Below are positions 13,202 to 13,259 of a stretch of DNA of 13,259 nt, piece by piece. Made by a program: the position numbers and the translations under genes. Source of the DNA: CAYFUG01 sp964346295 (GTDB lineage Bacteria; Patescibacteriota; Minisyncoccia; Moranbacterales; DUUL01); assembly GCA_964346295.1 (NCBI GenBank), contig CAYFUG010000026.1, positions 1-13,259 of the forward strand, in the 5' to 3' direction. A model generated the notes under the pieces. That model did not search any database. It saw only the letters and a list, made by a program, of their open reading frames with translations, and was not told where the DNA came from. Position 1 is the first letter of the stretch, and each line of letters begins with the position of its first letter.

Positions 13202-13259
13202 ATAAAGTGTTAGATTGTCCAGCGTTGTTTAAACTTTCCTTGAGTTAATTATTGAAATT

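Larger units (their letters stand above)
12944..13259. other. Non-coding right end of the window
   Basis: Very AT-rich, with every frame closed; the few ATG codons hit stops within seven codons. It carries the leaderless promoter of the minus-strand gene, a strong rightward promoter (13015-13043) and a bulged hairpin (13146-13201). It is probably the long leader of a gene beyond the window, or a small RNA. Confidence 0.5.

Noticed and set aside
1..13259. Alternative genetic code with UGA read as glycine
   Set aside because: UGA ends three full-length genes exactly at the expected C-termini.
1..13259. tRNA, rRNA, CRISPR array or insertion sequence
   Set aside because: No cloverleaf, rRNA-like stretch, regular repeat-spacer array or transposase frame was seen on either strand.

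Overview
The window looks like a stretch of bacterial chromosome, most plausibly from the Candidate Phyla Radiation (Patescibacteria, perhaps near Microgenomates). That placement is an inference. It rests on a MurE-type ligase lacking the usual first domain, an FtsA-like ATPase with no ftsZ beside it, a one-pass membrane protein with a baseplate-J-like outer domain, a small exported protein with a spaced-cysteine pattern, and a superoxide reductase suited to an anaerobe. UGA ends several full-length genes (2993-2995, 7820-7822, 11012-11014), so the UGA-glycine code of Gracilibacteria and Absconditabacteria does not apply. No rRNA, tRNA, CRISPR array or transposase was found.

Layout: (1) 1-3735 is an accessory defence block. 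A single-chain Type IIG-like restriction-modification enzyme is followed, in a four-base stop/start overlap, by a DUF3800 protein. (2) 3736-4187 is non-coding, with strong hairpins and a terminator. (3) 4188-5951 (minus) is an ArnT/PMT-like membrane glycosyltransferase. (4) 5952-6550 is a long non-coding region upstream of ftsA. (5) 6551-10521 holds ftsA, a 119-nt nested palindrome, the baseplate-J-like membrane protein and a small cysteine-rich exported protein. (6) 10601-11014 is a 2Fe superoxide reductase (desulfoferrodoxin). (7) 11149-12459 is the MurE-like ligase, facing a minus-strand divergent PAP2-family membrane phosphatase (12506-12943). (8) 12944-13259 is non-coding, with a strong rightward promoter and a structured leader for something beyond the window.

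The right-hand two thirds has a cell-envelope theme: division scaffold, surface protein, peptidoglycan stem-peptide ligase, lipid-phosphate phosphatase and lipid-sugar-dependent glycosyltransferase. The left third is defence. Its most striking trait is a mosaic methyltransferase: the central target-recognition segment uses only AGA/AGG arginine codons, while the preceding half uses almost only CGN.

Initiation signals vary. The only strong Shine-Dalgarno at a large gene precedes the internal operon gene (DUF3800). Two promoter-proximal genes have a -10 box exactly 6 nt before ATG, suggesting leaderless mRNAs. Two others (ftsA and the cysteine-rich gene) are preceded by short TTG-initiated reading frames that do have good Shine-Dalgarno sites.
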